Positions 8,631 through 14,776 are shown, numbered from the stretch's first letter. The stretch: 64,000 nt of DNA from Acidobacteria bacterium Ga0077534 (GCA_001464455.1 LNEI01000027.1:186001-250000); one strand, 5' to 3'. The notes: generated by a model not told the origin, from the letters alone. Program-made: numbers and translations.

Positions 8631-9137
8631 ATGAACAAACACTTAGCAGCGTACAAAGCAAAGGCTCCGCAGGTAATCGTTGATCTAACGGTGCCTAGCG
8701 GTTTTACATTCAAATTCGAGAAACCCTCGAAGTATTCGGTTCTATTCCGCTACGCTCAGATGCCGCAAGCACTGGCGGGTACTGCGGCTAGTGCGTGGAT
8801 AGAGCAGGGGCTTATAAAACCCGACCAGACTGATAAGGCGGTCGAAACGGAAACCGCGATTCAGGAGGGAGCAGAAGTGCTTCGTAGAATCTGCGAACTC
8901 AGCGTTAGTCCTAAGCTGGTAGTCGGAGAGGCCGTCTCTGACGATCAATTCTCGACCGATTGGCTTGATGAACCTGACACTGAGTTTTTGATCCAGTGGG
9001 TGCAATCAGGCGGTAACATCGCGGCAGTGAGCGGAGGTGATCCGGGCGCTCAGCAGCTCGGAAACTTTCCTGAAGAGCGGGGATCGAACACTATGGCTAG
9101 CGCTAGCCGCAAGAAACGCGGGAATGCGTCCAAGTGA
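8631..9137 (+). CDS. Tail-assembly chaperone-like protein (upstream, G-like frame)
   Basis: The 168-residue product opens with a beta-rich segment (VTVPSG-type motif LTVPSGFTFKFEKPSK) and a helical region (DDQFSTDWLDEPDTEFLIQWV) typical of siphovirus tail-assembly chaperones that bind the tape measure during tail building. The last 35 residues are low complexity and overlap an alternative frame that looks far more protein-like. This fits a G/GT arrangement in which some ribosomes shift into the other frame. The gene begins 5 bases after the tape-measure stop without a clear ribosome site. Confidence 0.65.
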   Translation: MNKHLAAYKAKAPQVIVDLTVPSGFTFKFEKPSKYSVLFRYAQMPQALAGTAASAWIEQGLIKPDQTDKAVETETAIQEGAEVLRRICELSVSPKLVVGEAVSDDQFSTDWLDEPDTEFLIQWVQSGGNIAAVSGGDPGAQQLGNFPEERGSNTMASASRKKRGNASK

Positions 9138-9339
9138 GCTTAGCGGCATGTATTCGACGTATGGCCCGGACTCTATCGAGGCTCTTGATTTCGATCTAAC
9201 CTGTGCTACACGCATCGAACTATATGAGGGTGTTTGCCGCGAAGATCAGGCCATTCGAATAGCCGTGTCAGTCGGCAAACTTCTAGGCGGTTCAGCGAGT
9301 CAAAATGACACACAACAGGAAGCGGTGGAAATATGGTAA
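9037..9339 (+). CDS. T-like extension of the tail chaperone, reached by frameshift
   Basis: This frame is +1 (equivalently -2) to the preceding ORF and is open from 9031 to 9339. It reads LWLALAARNAGMRPSELSGM, like the start of GT-type extensions in siphoviruses where a helix is followed by R-P-S-E-L. The region overlaps the first frame by about 100 bases and has no credible ribosome site (GTG at 9037, ATG at 9123 and 9147 are alternatives). A codon pair AAC TTT CCT at 9063-9071 allows tRNA-Phe to slip from TTT to TTC. Expression as a fusion is inferred, not shown. Confidence 0.6.
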   Translation: MIRALSSSETFLKSGDRTLWLALAARNAGMRPSELSGMYSTYGPDSIEALDFDLTCATRIELYEGVCREDQAIRIAVSVGKLLGGSASQNDTQQEAVEIW

Positions 9340-9596
9340 TTAACGACGAAACACGAAAGGTAATAATAGCGGGCGTTGCTCGTATGACGCTCTCACAGGA
9401 GCTTACAAAGGCTCTGATGGCCCTTTGCCTACCTTCAGCGATAGCACGGGGTGTATTCAGCACGATCAATGAGGCAAGTGAGAAGCCTCCAGTTCTTAAG
9501 CTAGACAGAAAGAAGATGATCGCCCGGTTAGATCAGTTCAGGGCTAGGCTGGTGGAACGGGAAGCGATGGAAGCACGGAGGCCAGTCATTCATTGA
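9333..9596 (+). CDS. Unknown prophage protein, 87 aa
   Basis: The ATG lies inside the end of the previous frame (7-base overlap), indicating translational coupling with the chaperone pair. The product is helical and basic in its C-terminal half (LDRKKMIARLDQFRARLVER). No family recognised; by position it may be a small tail or cell-lysis accessory. Confidence 0.6.
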   Translation: MVINDETRKVIIAGVARMTLSQELTKALMALCLPSAIARGVFSTINEASEKPPVLKLDRKKMIARLDQFRARLVEREAMEARRPVIH

Positions 9597-9653
9597 TTAT
9601 TGCGTCGATTTGAAATATGATGCCGTTCAAAACTTCGGGAGGCTCCTAACAAC

Positions 9654-10295
9654 ATGAAAGTCATTGTCTTAATCTGCGCGGTGTTATCGCTCGCAGCGGC
9701 GGCGTCAGCTCAGGTCAGTATCGATGACCTCAAAGCCCGCGCGAAAAAGGAAAAGTTGAAGGACCTGATAATTCAGTACGACAAGTTCAAAGACAAGAGC
9801 CTGATATCTACGAAGCCGCAAAATCTAATCGGATTCGGCGAGTCGTTTGCAGTCGGACTAGCGGATAATCTGGCGTCTAGCCCGCATGGATCAGGTAGAA
9901 TGACGGGTCATCCAACCGTTCTCTTGATGTCCGTAGGAATTGAGTTTAAAGGTGATCGCTTAGAGCAGGATACCGATATGCTGGCCGTACTCTTTACCAG
10001 TAATAGCAAGGGCTGGGTGTTCCTGAAGGGTGACACCAACCTCTATATTCTACTTGATGATGAGCGTATAGAGATTGCCCCGGTTGCCTCCGGCAATGAC
10101 ATAAATTTACGAAGCGTCACAGAGACTTTAGGCTTCGGAATATCACGCACGGATCTTGAACGTATACTAAAGGCCAAGAAAGTCGAAATGAAACTTGGAG
10201 ATACGATGCCTCGCAAGTGGAAGGATGACTGGTCGAAGCGAATACGGGCACTGCTAACGCTTTTGAATAAGCCTGGAGCAGGTAGTCCGGCCTAA
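9654..10295 (+). CDS. Secreted hypothetical protein, likely prophage cargo
   Basis: A GGGAGG ribosome site precedes the ATG. Residues 1-19 form a clear signal peptide ending A-S-A-Q. The mature part has a YDKFKDKSLISTKPQN motif, an internal segment with LKGDTNLYILLDDERIEI and a C-terminal SRTDLERILKAKKVEMKLG. Secreted proteins of this look are familiar from acidobacterial host genomes. That makes it a likely moron (host-type gene carried by the prophage) rather than a virion protein. Function unknown. Confidence 0.65.
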   Translation: MKVIVLICAVLSLAAAASAQVSIDDLKARAKKEKLKDLIIQYDKFKDKSLISTKPQNLIGFGESFAVGLADNLASSPHGSGRMTGHPTVLLMSVGIEFKGDRLEQDTDMLAVLFTSNSKGWVFLKGDTNLYILLDDERIEIAPVASGNDINLRSVTETLGFGISRTDLERILKAKKVEMKLGDTMPRKWKDDWSKRIRALLTLLNKPGAGSPA

Positions 10296-10302
10296 AGGGA
10301 TT

Positions 10303-10713
10303 ATGAACCGTCTAATATTGCTATTGTCGCTGATTGTTCTCGCTTTCTCCGTATCTGCTCAAAAACGGGAATATGACTATGGAAAGATCGCAGAGTTGAA
10401 AGGTCTTACAAAGTTCTACGTTAACGCAAACGCAGGGGATCGAGAGGCTATCGTTAAGCTGCTCGACGGGCAGAGCGGGCTATCTCTAGTCGATAGTTCC
10501 GACGATGCGGATTTCCTTATAGCATTTGAGCAATTTCCTAGCCGTCAATTAGGTGCAGGGCATATCGCATCAGGGCAATTCGATGCGTATATCCGGCAAG
10601 GCGAAAGGTTGCGGGCTGTCTGGGTCAAAGAGGATACGGACGGGGCATTTAAGCAAGCGGTCGCGAAAAAGTTAGCTAAGAAGTTCCTGAAAGAATATGC
10701 GAAAGTTCAATAA
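10303..10713 (+). CDS. Secreted hypothetical protein, second cargo gene
   Basis: It starts 7 bases after the previous gene, so the two form an operon, and it is followed at once by a strong terminator. A signal peptide covers residues 1-19 (ends S-V-S-A-Q). The mature protein of about 117 residues has a small alpha/beta look (GLTKFYVNANAGDREAIVKLL, then DADFLIAFEQF) and a lysine-rich C-terminal helix. No family recognised. Confidence 0.65.
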   Translation: MNRLILLLSLIVLAFSVSAQKREYDYGKIAELKGLTKFYVNANAGDREAIVKLLDGQSGLSLVDSSDDADFLIAFEQFPSRQLGAGHIASGQFDAYIRQGERLRAVWVKEDTDGAFKQAVAKKLAKKFLKEYAKVQ

Positions 10714-10716
10714 ATG

Positions 10717-10744
10717 AAAGAAGGTCGCCGAAACGACCTTCTTT
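10717..10744 (+). terminator. Perfect 11-bp stem terminator, usable from both sides
   Basis: AAAGAAGGTCG (10717-10727) pairs perfectly with CGACCTTCTTT (10734-10744) around a CCGAAA loop. The flanking A and T tracts suit termination in both directions, which is apt because plus-strand genes end here and the leftward block ends at 10797. Confidence 0.85.
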
Positions 10745-10796
10745 GTTCAAACGTTCTAGGGCTACAAAGCTAACGCTTCATGTTGGGTGAAGCAGC

Positions 10797-11063
10797 TTAA
10801 CGCGGCAGCTTGCAGTCTACCAGCAACCAAACAAGTCGCCCCGTGGATGCGTCTATAAAAGCGATCCCGTTATCGTGCGGGCGAACGTGTAAGTCATTCG
10901 TTATCCCTTGCATTAGAAACTCTCGTAGATCAAACCCATTTGCATCATCAATAATGCCTGATAGGTCGCCTAGCCGCTTATTAGTGTTGATATTTGGAAA
11001 CGCTACGACGTTTGATGCGGCCTTTACGTCGCCCCGTCCGTGTTTCGTGGTAGTCTTTTTCAT
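10797..11063 (-). CDS. Small unknown prophage protein, 88 aa (leftward block)
   Basis: The start MKKTTTKHGRGD is chosen because a GGAG motif lies 9 bases upstream; the longer frame from 11108 adds 15 residues without a ribosome site. After a basic tail the protein contains LSGIIDDANGFDLREFLMQG and a beta-like end (GIAFIDASTGRLVWLLV). It is the last gene of the leftward early block. No family recognised. Confidence 0.55.
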   Translation of the reverse strand: MKKTTTKHGRGDVKAASNVVAFPNINTNKRLGDLSGIIDDANGFDLREFLMQGITNDLHVRPHDNGIAFIDASTGRLVWLLVDCKLPR

Positions 11064-11136
11064 AGTTCGATTCTCCATTTTGTAATTGAACGATTGAAGG
11101 GCTTTCATTACTTGGCGGTTATGAAAGCCTTTCTCA

Positions 11137-11595
11137 TTACGCAGCCTCTAGGGCCTGCTCAAGTGCTTGCTTAACGTGCGGGCATCCATTCTTAGCTCGA
11201 CAGTCACAGACGGCCTTACCGTTGGTTACGGCTACCGTGAAAACGCCAACACGGTAGCGTTCGACGTCCGTTGTCTCTTCCGCAATCCCATGCCCGTTAG
11301 TTTCTTGCCTCCCGGCATCAAATCCCGCATTGCTTAGCGCCCGGCCTATCGCTGACGTTTCGCAGTTTTCAACGTGGAACTTTTTATTTACTTGCGAAGA
11401 TCCGGCAACCTCGGAAGCATGGCCGACGCTGTACGGGCTTGCATCATCCGGCTGGCGATACAGCTCAGCACGGATAACAACAAACTCACGGTCAACGGTG
11501 ACGATGCTGGTCTGTATGCGTCCTTCGGGGTGTTTCGCGTGAAACGCCTTCAGACGTCTGCTCACTGGTGAATATTGGTTTATATCGAACATCAT
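11137..11595 (-). CDS. ERF/ssDNA-annealing-like protein with C-terminal SWIM zinc finger
   Basis: The segment ENCETSAIGRALSNAGF matches the hallmark helix of many phage single-strand DNA binding or annealing proteins (ERF-like and related), where E-x-x-E-T-x-A-I-G-R-A-L is conserved. The C terminus holds CDCRAKNGCPH, the CxCx(n)CxH pattern of a SWIM finger, known in Shu2/SWS1 recombination factors. An AGGAGG site lies just before the tandem ATG ATG at 11595/11592; the second ATG has the better spacing. A role in prophage recombination is inferred. The gene overlaps nothing and follows the 110-aa ORF in the same operon. Confidence 0.6.
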   Translation of the reverse strand: MMFDINQYSPVSRRLKAFHAKHPEGRIQTSIVTVDREFVVIRAELYRQPDDASPYSVGHASEVAGSSQVNKKFHVENCETSAIGRALSNAGFDAGRQETNGHGIAEETTDVERYRVGVFTVAVTNGKAVCDCRAKNGCPHVKQALEQALEAA

Positions 11596-11600
11596 GCCTC

Positions 11601-11933
11601 CTATGCGTTTAAAACTGCCTTGAGCGTTTCCCTTTCGGCGTTTCGCATCCAAGCTAGATCACGGTGTAGACCTATCTGGAGCATCCGCACGGCACCGCTA
11701 GGGCTGCCACCTTCTACTCGATAGGCTTTACCGCATTGCGTACTCGCAAAGAACCGACCGTCAAGATCACGCATGACACACACGCGAAGGCGAAAGCCGG
11801 GGCCGCATAGGTTGATATAGTCGAAGTCTCTGCTCTGATCTTTCATTAAGTCTTGATCGAGCTTTAGTAGACGCGGGTGTTTCGGCGGTAGCTGTCGCTT
11901 GGGCCGATCGTTTCTGTGAATCCATGTACTCAT
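11601..11933 (-). CDS. Unknown first gene of the leftward prophage operon, 110 aa
   Basis: The start MSTWIHRNDRPK is set by GGAGG with 7-base spacing; a frame from 11954 would include the ribosome site itself. The protein is basic at its N terminus and contains RDFDYINLCGPGFRLRVCVMRDLDGRFFAS, which suggests a small beta domain. No family recognised. It is transcribed from the palindrome-controlled leftward promoter. Confidence 0.6.
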   Translation of the reverse strand: MSTWIHRNDRPKRQLPPKHPRLLKLDQDLMKDQSRDFDYINLCGPGFRLRVCVMRDLDGRFFASTQCGKAYRVEGGSPSGAVRMLQIGLHRDLAWMRNAERETLKAVLNA

Positions 11934-11969
11934 TACTTTTCCTCCTTCAGTCATTTCGACTGTGAGAAT

Positions 11970-11999
11970 AATATACTATCTTAAGAGAGTATATGTCAA
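11970..11999 (-). promoter_or_regulatory. Leftward sigma70 promoter of the prophage early block
   Basis: On the minus strand TTGACA (11999-11994) is followed after 18 bases by TATATT (11975-11970). Transcription would start near 11963 and reach the 11933 start with a GGAGG site. The spacer is filled by the 24-bp palindrome. Confidence 0.75.
11971..11994. promoter_or_regulatory. 24-bp operator palindrome between the leftward -35 and -10
   Basis: ATATACTATCTT and AAGAGAGTATAT form an inverted repeat with 22 of 24 positions symmetric about CTTAAG. A second copy of the left half, ATATACTATCTT, occurs at 12017-12028 and runs into the -35 box of the rightward promoter. A repressor bound here would block both promoters; the adjacent XRE protein is the obvious candidate. 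Confidence 0.75.
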
Positions 12000-12025
12000 T
12001 AGCGTAGCTATCAAAATATACTATC

Positions 12026-12054
12026 TTGACAGATTATTTTTAAGGGGGTATAAA
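12026..12054 (+). promoter_or_regulatory. Rightward sigma70 promoter of the XRE gene
   Basis: TTGACA (12026-12031), a 17-base spacer and TATAAA (12049-12054) form a near-consensus promoter. The expected start point, six to seven bases after the -10, coincides with the ATG at 12061, so the transcript would be leaderless. The half operator at 12017-12028 overlaps the -35. Confidence 0.8.
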
Positions 12055-12060
12055 TGAAGT

Positions 12061-12285
12061 ATGATTGCAGACGTGATAAAAGTACGACTCGAAGAATTGC
12101 TGGAGGAACGCGGCATAACCTTGTACCGCCTAGCCAAAGATTCAGGCATCGCCTATGAGAATCTTCGGAAGCTCAAGAACGGGGATGCTACGCGCATTTA
12201 CTTTGAGACGTTAGACCGTCTCTGTGAAGCCCTAAAATGTGATCCGTGCGATCTACTGACGCGGGAAGTCACCGAAGGCCATTAG
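12061..12285 (+). CDS. XRE-family helix-turn-helix regulator, Cro/YozG-like, 74 aa
   Basis: A small DNA-binding protein: the HTH spans about residues 10-60 with ITLYRLAKDSGIAYENLRKL and ends with the ERLCEAL-type helix (DRLCEALKCDPCDLL). Proteins of this size and pattern (YozG, Cro-like) act as single-domain repressors. It is divergent from the leftward block and sits beside a 24-bp palindrome, so it probably controls the switch and its own promoter. No dimerisation or cleavage domain is present, unlike a full CI repressor. An out-of-frame ATG at 12054 opens a 35-codon frame that is judged spurious. Confidence 0.8.
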   Translation: MIADVIKVRLEELLEERGITLYRLAKDSGIAYENLRKLKNGDATRIYFETLDRLCEALKCDPCDLLTREVTEGH

Positions 12286-12509
12286 GCATTGGTTTTTTGA
12301 TCTTTGACAACTGAACCAGTCGAATCGAAAGGCGGGGTGATTACCTGTACCTGATTTCGTAACGCTATACGGCGTTACGGGTTAATATAGAGTTTAAGCC
12401 TGTATCTGGAAAGCACCCTGTATCGACCTGTAACACTCAGTAAGATAATGGGTTTATCTCGTTTCCAGTCATATAGAAAACTCTAGCATAATCGCGGCGA
12501 TCTATGCAG
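12286..12509. other. Non-coding prophage end: CCTGTA repeats and a short hairpin
   Basis: No gene is seen here. The stretch holds four copies of CCTGTA (near 12345, 12399, 12418 and 12430), mostly followed by C/T, and a hairpin of CGTAACGC (12358-12365) with GCGTTACG (12372-12379). Short direct repeats beside an attachment site are often integrase arm or excisionase sites, which is the suggested reading; they are too short for certainty. Confidence 0.4.
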
Positions 12510-12576
12510 AAGCCCACGCGTAAGCACGGGCGATACACGCGAGTTAGAGGTTTCGCCCTTGCTTACGCGCGGGCTT
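12510..12576. repeat. 24-bp arm inverted repeat at the prophage/host border
   Basis: Arms 12510-12533 and 12553-12576 match at 22 of 24 positions once inverted and enclose a 19-base loop. It lies 45 bases before the alaS fragment. It could terminate transcription leaving the XRE gene, protect the host fragment from read-through, or be part of the recombination site. No U-rich tail follows. Confidence 0.6.
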
Positions 12577-12608
12577 TCGCAAAATCGCGTGCTTTGCTGC
12601 GAATGTAA

Positions 12609-12614
12609 TATAAT
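12609..12614 (+). promoter_or_regulatory. Consensus -10 box just before the alaS fragment
   Basis: TATAAT lies at 12609-12614, seven bases before the ATG at 12622. No good -35 is visible at 16-18 bases upstream. If active, it would give a leaderless message for the truncated AlaRS. Confidence 0.4.
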
Positions 12615-12621
12615 CAAGACA

Positions 12622-14523
12622 ATGAGCAGCTACGGAGAATTGACCGAAACACAACAGTTTGCGAGCCGTGTGATAGCCGACCATGCGCGCTCGACGGCGT
12701 TCGCTATTGCGGACGGCATCCTGCCCGGCAACGAAGGGCGAAATTACGTCCTGCGCAAGATAATGCGCCGCGCCATCTACCATGGCCGCGAGCATCTGGG
12801 CCTGCATGAACCGTTTTTCTATAAGGTTTGTGACGTTGTCGTAGACGAGATGCACGGAGCGTTTCCTGAACTCGCGACTCAGCGCGATTTTATCGGAAAG
12901 ATGGTGCGGATCGAGGAAGAGCGGTTTGGGAATACGGTCACGGTCGGCCTCGGTAAACTGAATGATCTGGGCATTACCTCCTCTACGCCCAGGGATAACG
13001 ATCTGTTCCTGTCGATCGGCAAACTTTACGATACGTTTGGCACGCCGCGGGATCTGATCAGGGTTTTTCTCGAAGAGAAGGGATTGGAGTTTGAAGAAGA
13101 GTATTTTAATTCCAGATTTGATGCAGCTTTGCAGGAGCTCCAAAAACAGGGCAGCGTCGGGAAGACCGAACGAAAGGGTGAACCCTCGCCCGTCTATGCT
13201 GCGCTGCTTGAGAAGGTCGGTTCAAACCGTTTCCACGGTTACGAGGCTACGCAGATCTCAGATGCAAAGATCGTGGCGATACTCGACGGTGAGACTGCGG
13301 TCGATGAGCTTACGGCTTCGGCCCAGGGCAGCGTAGTGCTTGATAACACGCCGTTTTATGCCGAGGCGGGCGGGCAGGTTGGCGATACGGGTGTCTTGGT
13401 CGGGGCTGAATCGAGGGCAACAGTTGCCGATACGTATTCGCCTGTGTCGGGACTGATCATTCACAAAGTAATAGTTACGAGCGGAACGCTTCGCGTTGGG
13501 GATGAGGTCGTTGCGAGTGTCGATGTGGAAAAACGCGATGCGACGCGGCGAAATCATACGGCGACGCACCTCGTACACGCAGCTTTGCGCGAGGTTTTGG
13601 GCACGCACGTTAAGCAAGGAGGTTCGGTCGTGGCGCCGACATTCCTGCGCTTCGATTTTACGCATTACCAACCGCTTGGCGCAGCTGAGATCGCTGAGAT
13701 CGAAGACCTTGTAAACCGCGAGATCCTACGCAACGATCCTGTAAACACGAACGTAATGCCGATCGAAGAGGCGATACGCGGTGGGGCGATGGCCTTGTTT
13801 GGTGAAAAATATGGGTCGGATGTCCGCGTTCTGAGCGTCGGCGACGGAGCTTTTTCGAAAGAACTCTGCGGCGGCACACACGTGCGGGCGACCGGTGACA
13901 TTGGCTCGTTCAAGATCACGTCAGATGAGGCGATCGCGTCGGGTGTTCGGCGTATTCGTGCGATCACGGGGCTCGATGCCTTTGCGCGTTTTCGCGACGA
14001 CGAAAAACTCATCGACGCTTCGCTCGGCGCTTTAAACACGCAAAGGGACAATTTACCGAACGCCATCGCTCGTCTTCAGGAAGAACTGAAGAAGACCCGC
14101 AAGGAGATGGACGAGCTGAAGCTGAAGATGGCGCTCGGCAGTGGGCAGGGGTCGGTGGCCAGTGGTCAGTCGAACGGCGATGAGAGTCGCGAGATAAATG
14201 GAGTCAAGGTTCTAGGCAGGATCGTTGAAGGCCTCGATGGGAACGGTACCCGTCAGTTGTCGGATACGCTACTCGCTCGGCTCAAGTCGGGCGTCGTTGT
14301 TCTCGGACGCAAGGACGAAGGTAAGGTCGGCATCATTGTCCGCGTGTCTGACGACCTGACCGGCCGGGTCAAGGCCGGCGACGTCATTCGCGAGATCGCC
14401 CCGATCGTTGGCGGCCGCGGCGGCGGAAAGGCCGACATGGCCGAAGGCGGCGGCACCGAACCCGACAAACTTAACGAAGCTATCGATGCAAGCTATGGCG
14501 TCATCGAGCGTATGTTGGCTTAG
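12622..14523 (+). CDS. alaS: Alanine-tRNA ligase lacking its N-terminal catalytic domain
   Basis: The 633 residues align with E. coli AlaRS from about residue 270 on. RVIADHARSTAFAIADG and YVLRKIMRRAI belong to the tRNA-recognition domain, NHTATHLVHAALREVLG and CGGTH are the editing-site HxxxH and CxxxH motifs, and GGRGGGKADMAEGGG is the C-Ala domain. Class II motifs 1, 2 and 3 are all missing because the prophage ends here. The frame is undamaged, so disruption is recent or the piece is still expressed. Codons upstream of 12622 are in frame but are not AlaRS-like. On its own it could edit Ser/Gly-tRNA but not charge tRNA-Ala. Confidence 0.88.
   Translation: MSSYGELTETQQFASRVIADHARSTAFAIADGILPGNEGRNYVLRKIMRRAIYHGREHLGLHEPFFYKVCDVVVDEMHGAFPELATQRDFIGKMVRIEEERFGNTVTVGLGKLNDLGITSSTPRDNDLFLSIGKLYDTFGTPRDLIRVFLEEKGLEFEEEYFNSRFDAALQELQKQGSVGKTERKGEPSPVYAALLEKVGSNRFHGYEATQISDAKIVAILDGETAVDELTASAQGSVVLDNTPFYAEAGGQVGDTGVLVGAESRATVADTYSPVSGLIIHKVIVTSGTLRVGDEVVASVDVEKRDATRRNHTATHLVHAALREVLGTHVKQGGSVVAPTFLRFDFTHYQPLGAAEIAEIEDLVNREILRNDPVNTNVMPIEEAIRGGAMALFGEKYGSDVRVLSVGDGAFSKELCGGTHVRATGDIGSFKITSDEAIASGVRRIRAITGLDAFARFRDDEKLIDASLGALNTQRDNLPNAIARLQEELKKTRKEMDELKLKMALGSGQGSVASGQSNGDESREINGVKVLGRIVEGLDGNGTRQLSDTLLARLKSGVVVLGRKDEGKVGIIVRVSDDLTGRVKAGDVIREIAPIVGGRGGGKADMAEGGGTEPDKLNEAIDASYGVIERMLA
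14137..14171 (+). repeat. Heptamer tandem repeat inside the alaS linker
   Basis: Five units of seven bases (GGCAGTG, GGCAGGG, GTCGGTG, GCCAGTG, GTCAGTC) encode a Gly/Ser/Gln linker between the coiled coil and the C-Ala domain. The style matches the intergenic stutter repeats near 38.4, 40.0 and 48.0 kb. Confidence 0.6.
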
Positions 14524-14530
14524 GAATAGC

Positions 14531-14601
14531 AACCACGAAGCTCACGAAAGGACACTAGAAAGCTCATGCTTTTTAGTGTTTTTTTGTGAGCTTTCGTGGT
14601 T
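14531..14601 (+). terminator. Large imperfect inverted repeat after alaS
   Basis: Arms 14531-14564 and 14568-14601 share AACCACGAA, GCTCAC and ACACTA blocks in inverted order, giving a hairpin of about 34 bp with scattered mismatches and a very small loop. A run of seven T lies in the descending arm. It probably ends alaS transcription and resembles an intergenic repeat unit rather than a simple terminator. Confidence 0.55.
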
Positions 14602-14686
14602 CCATTTCTTGGATCGCCCTCTCTCTACAAAATAAATAAAACTTTTTGTCGACTGACCCGTTTAAAGAAGTAGTCAGTTGTTGTTT

Positions 14687-14746
14687 GAAACACCGCATGA
14701 TTGGCCCGCAAGTTAATTGTCATATTCGCCTGCTGCGCGGTGTTTC
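14687..14746 (+). other. Long-loop stem in the kinase leader
   Basis: GAAACACCGC (14687-14696) is perfectly complementary to GCGGTGTTTC (14737-14746), enclosing 40 bases that include a possible TTGTCA/TATTCG-like stretch. The ATG of the kinase follows at 14777. It could be a structured leader or a binding site; nothing else is recognisable in the 150-base gap. Confidence 0.35.
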
Positions 14747-14776
14747 CCATTTACGGAGACGTGTCGGTGACTGAAG

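Larger units (their letters stand above)
1..12621. mobile_element. Right part of a degenerate siphovirus-like prophage inserted in alaS
   Basis: Terminase small and large subunits, a tape-measure protein, tail-assembly-chaperone-like ORFs, a phage-type TOPRIM/AAA replication protein, an XRE regulator with divergent promoters and a block of tightly packed small unknown ORFs define a prophage. The right boundary falls just before position 12622, where AlaRS-like sequence begins abruptly at the equivalent of about residue 270. The left boundary and any integrase are outside the window. Portal, capsid, connector and tail-tip genes are not seen, so the element is probably defective or a satellite. 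Codon use (frequent TTA, CTA, ATA and TAA) looks more AT-rich than the flanking host genes; this is an impression, not a calculation. Confidence 0.85.

Noticed and set aside
12054-12161. 35-codon ORF starting at ATG 12054 with AGGGGG five bases upstream
   Set aside because: It would overlap the XRE gene in another frame; the HTH signature is only in the 12061 frame. A regulatory upstream ORF cannot be excluded, but it overlaps the predicted -10.
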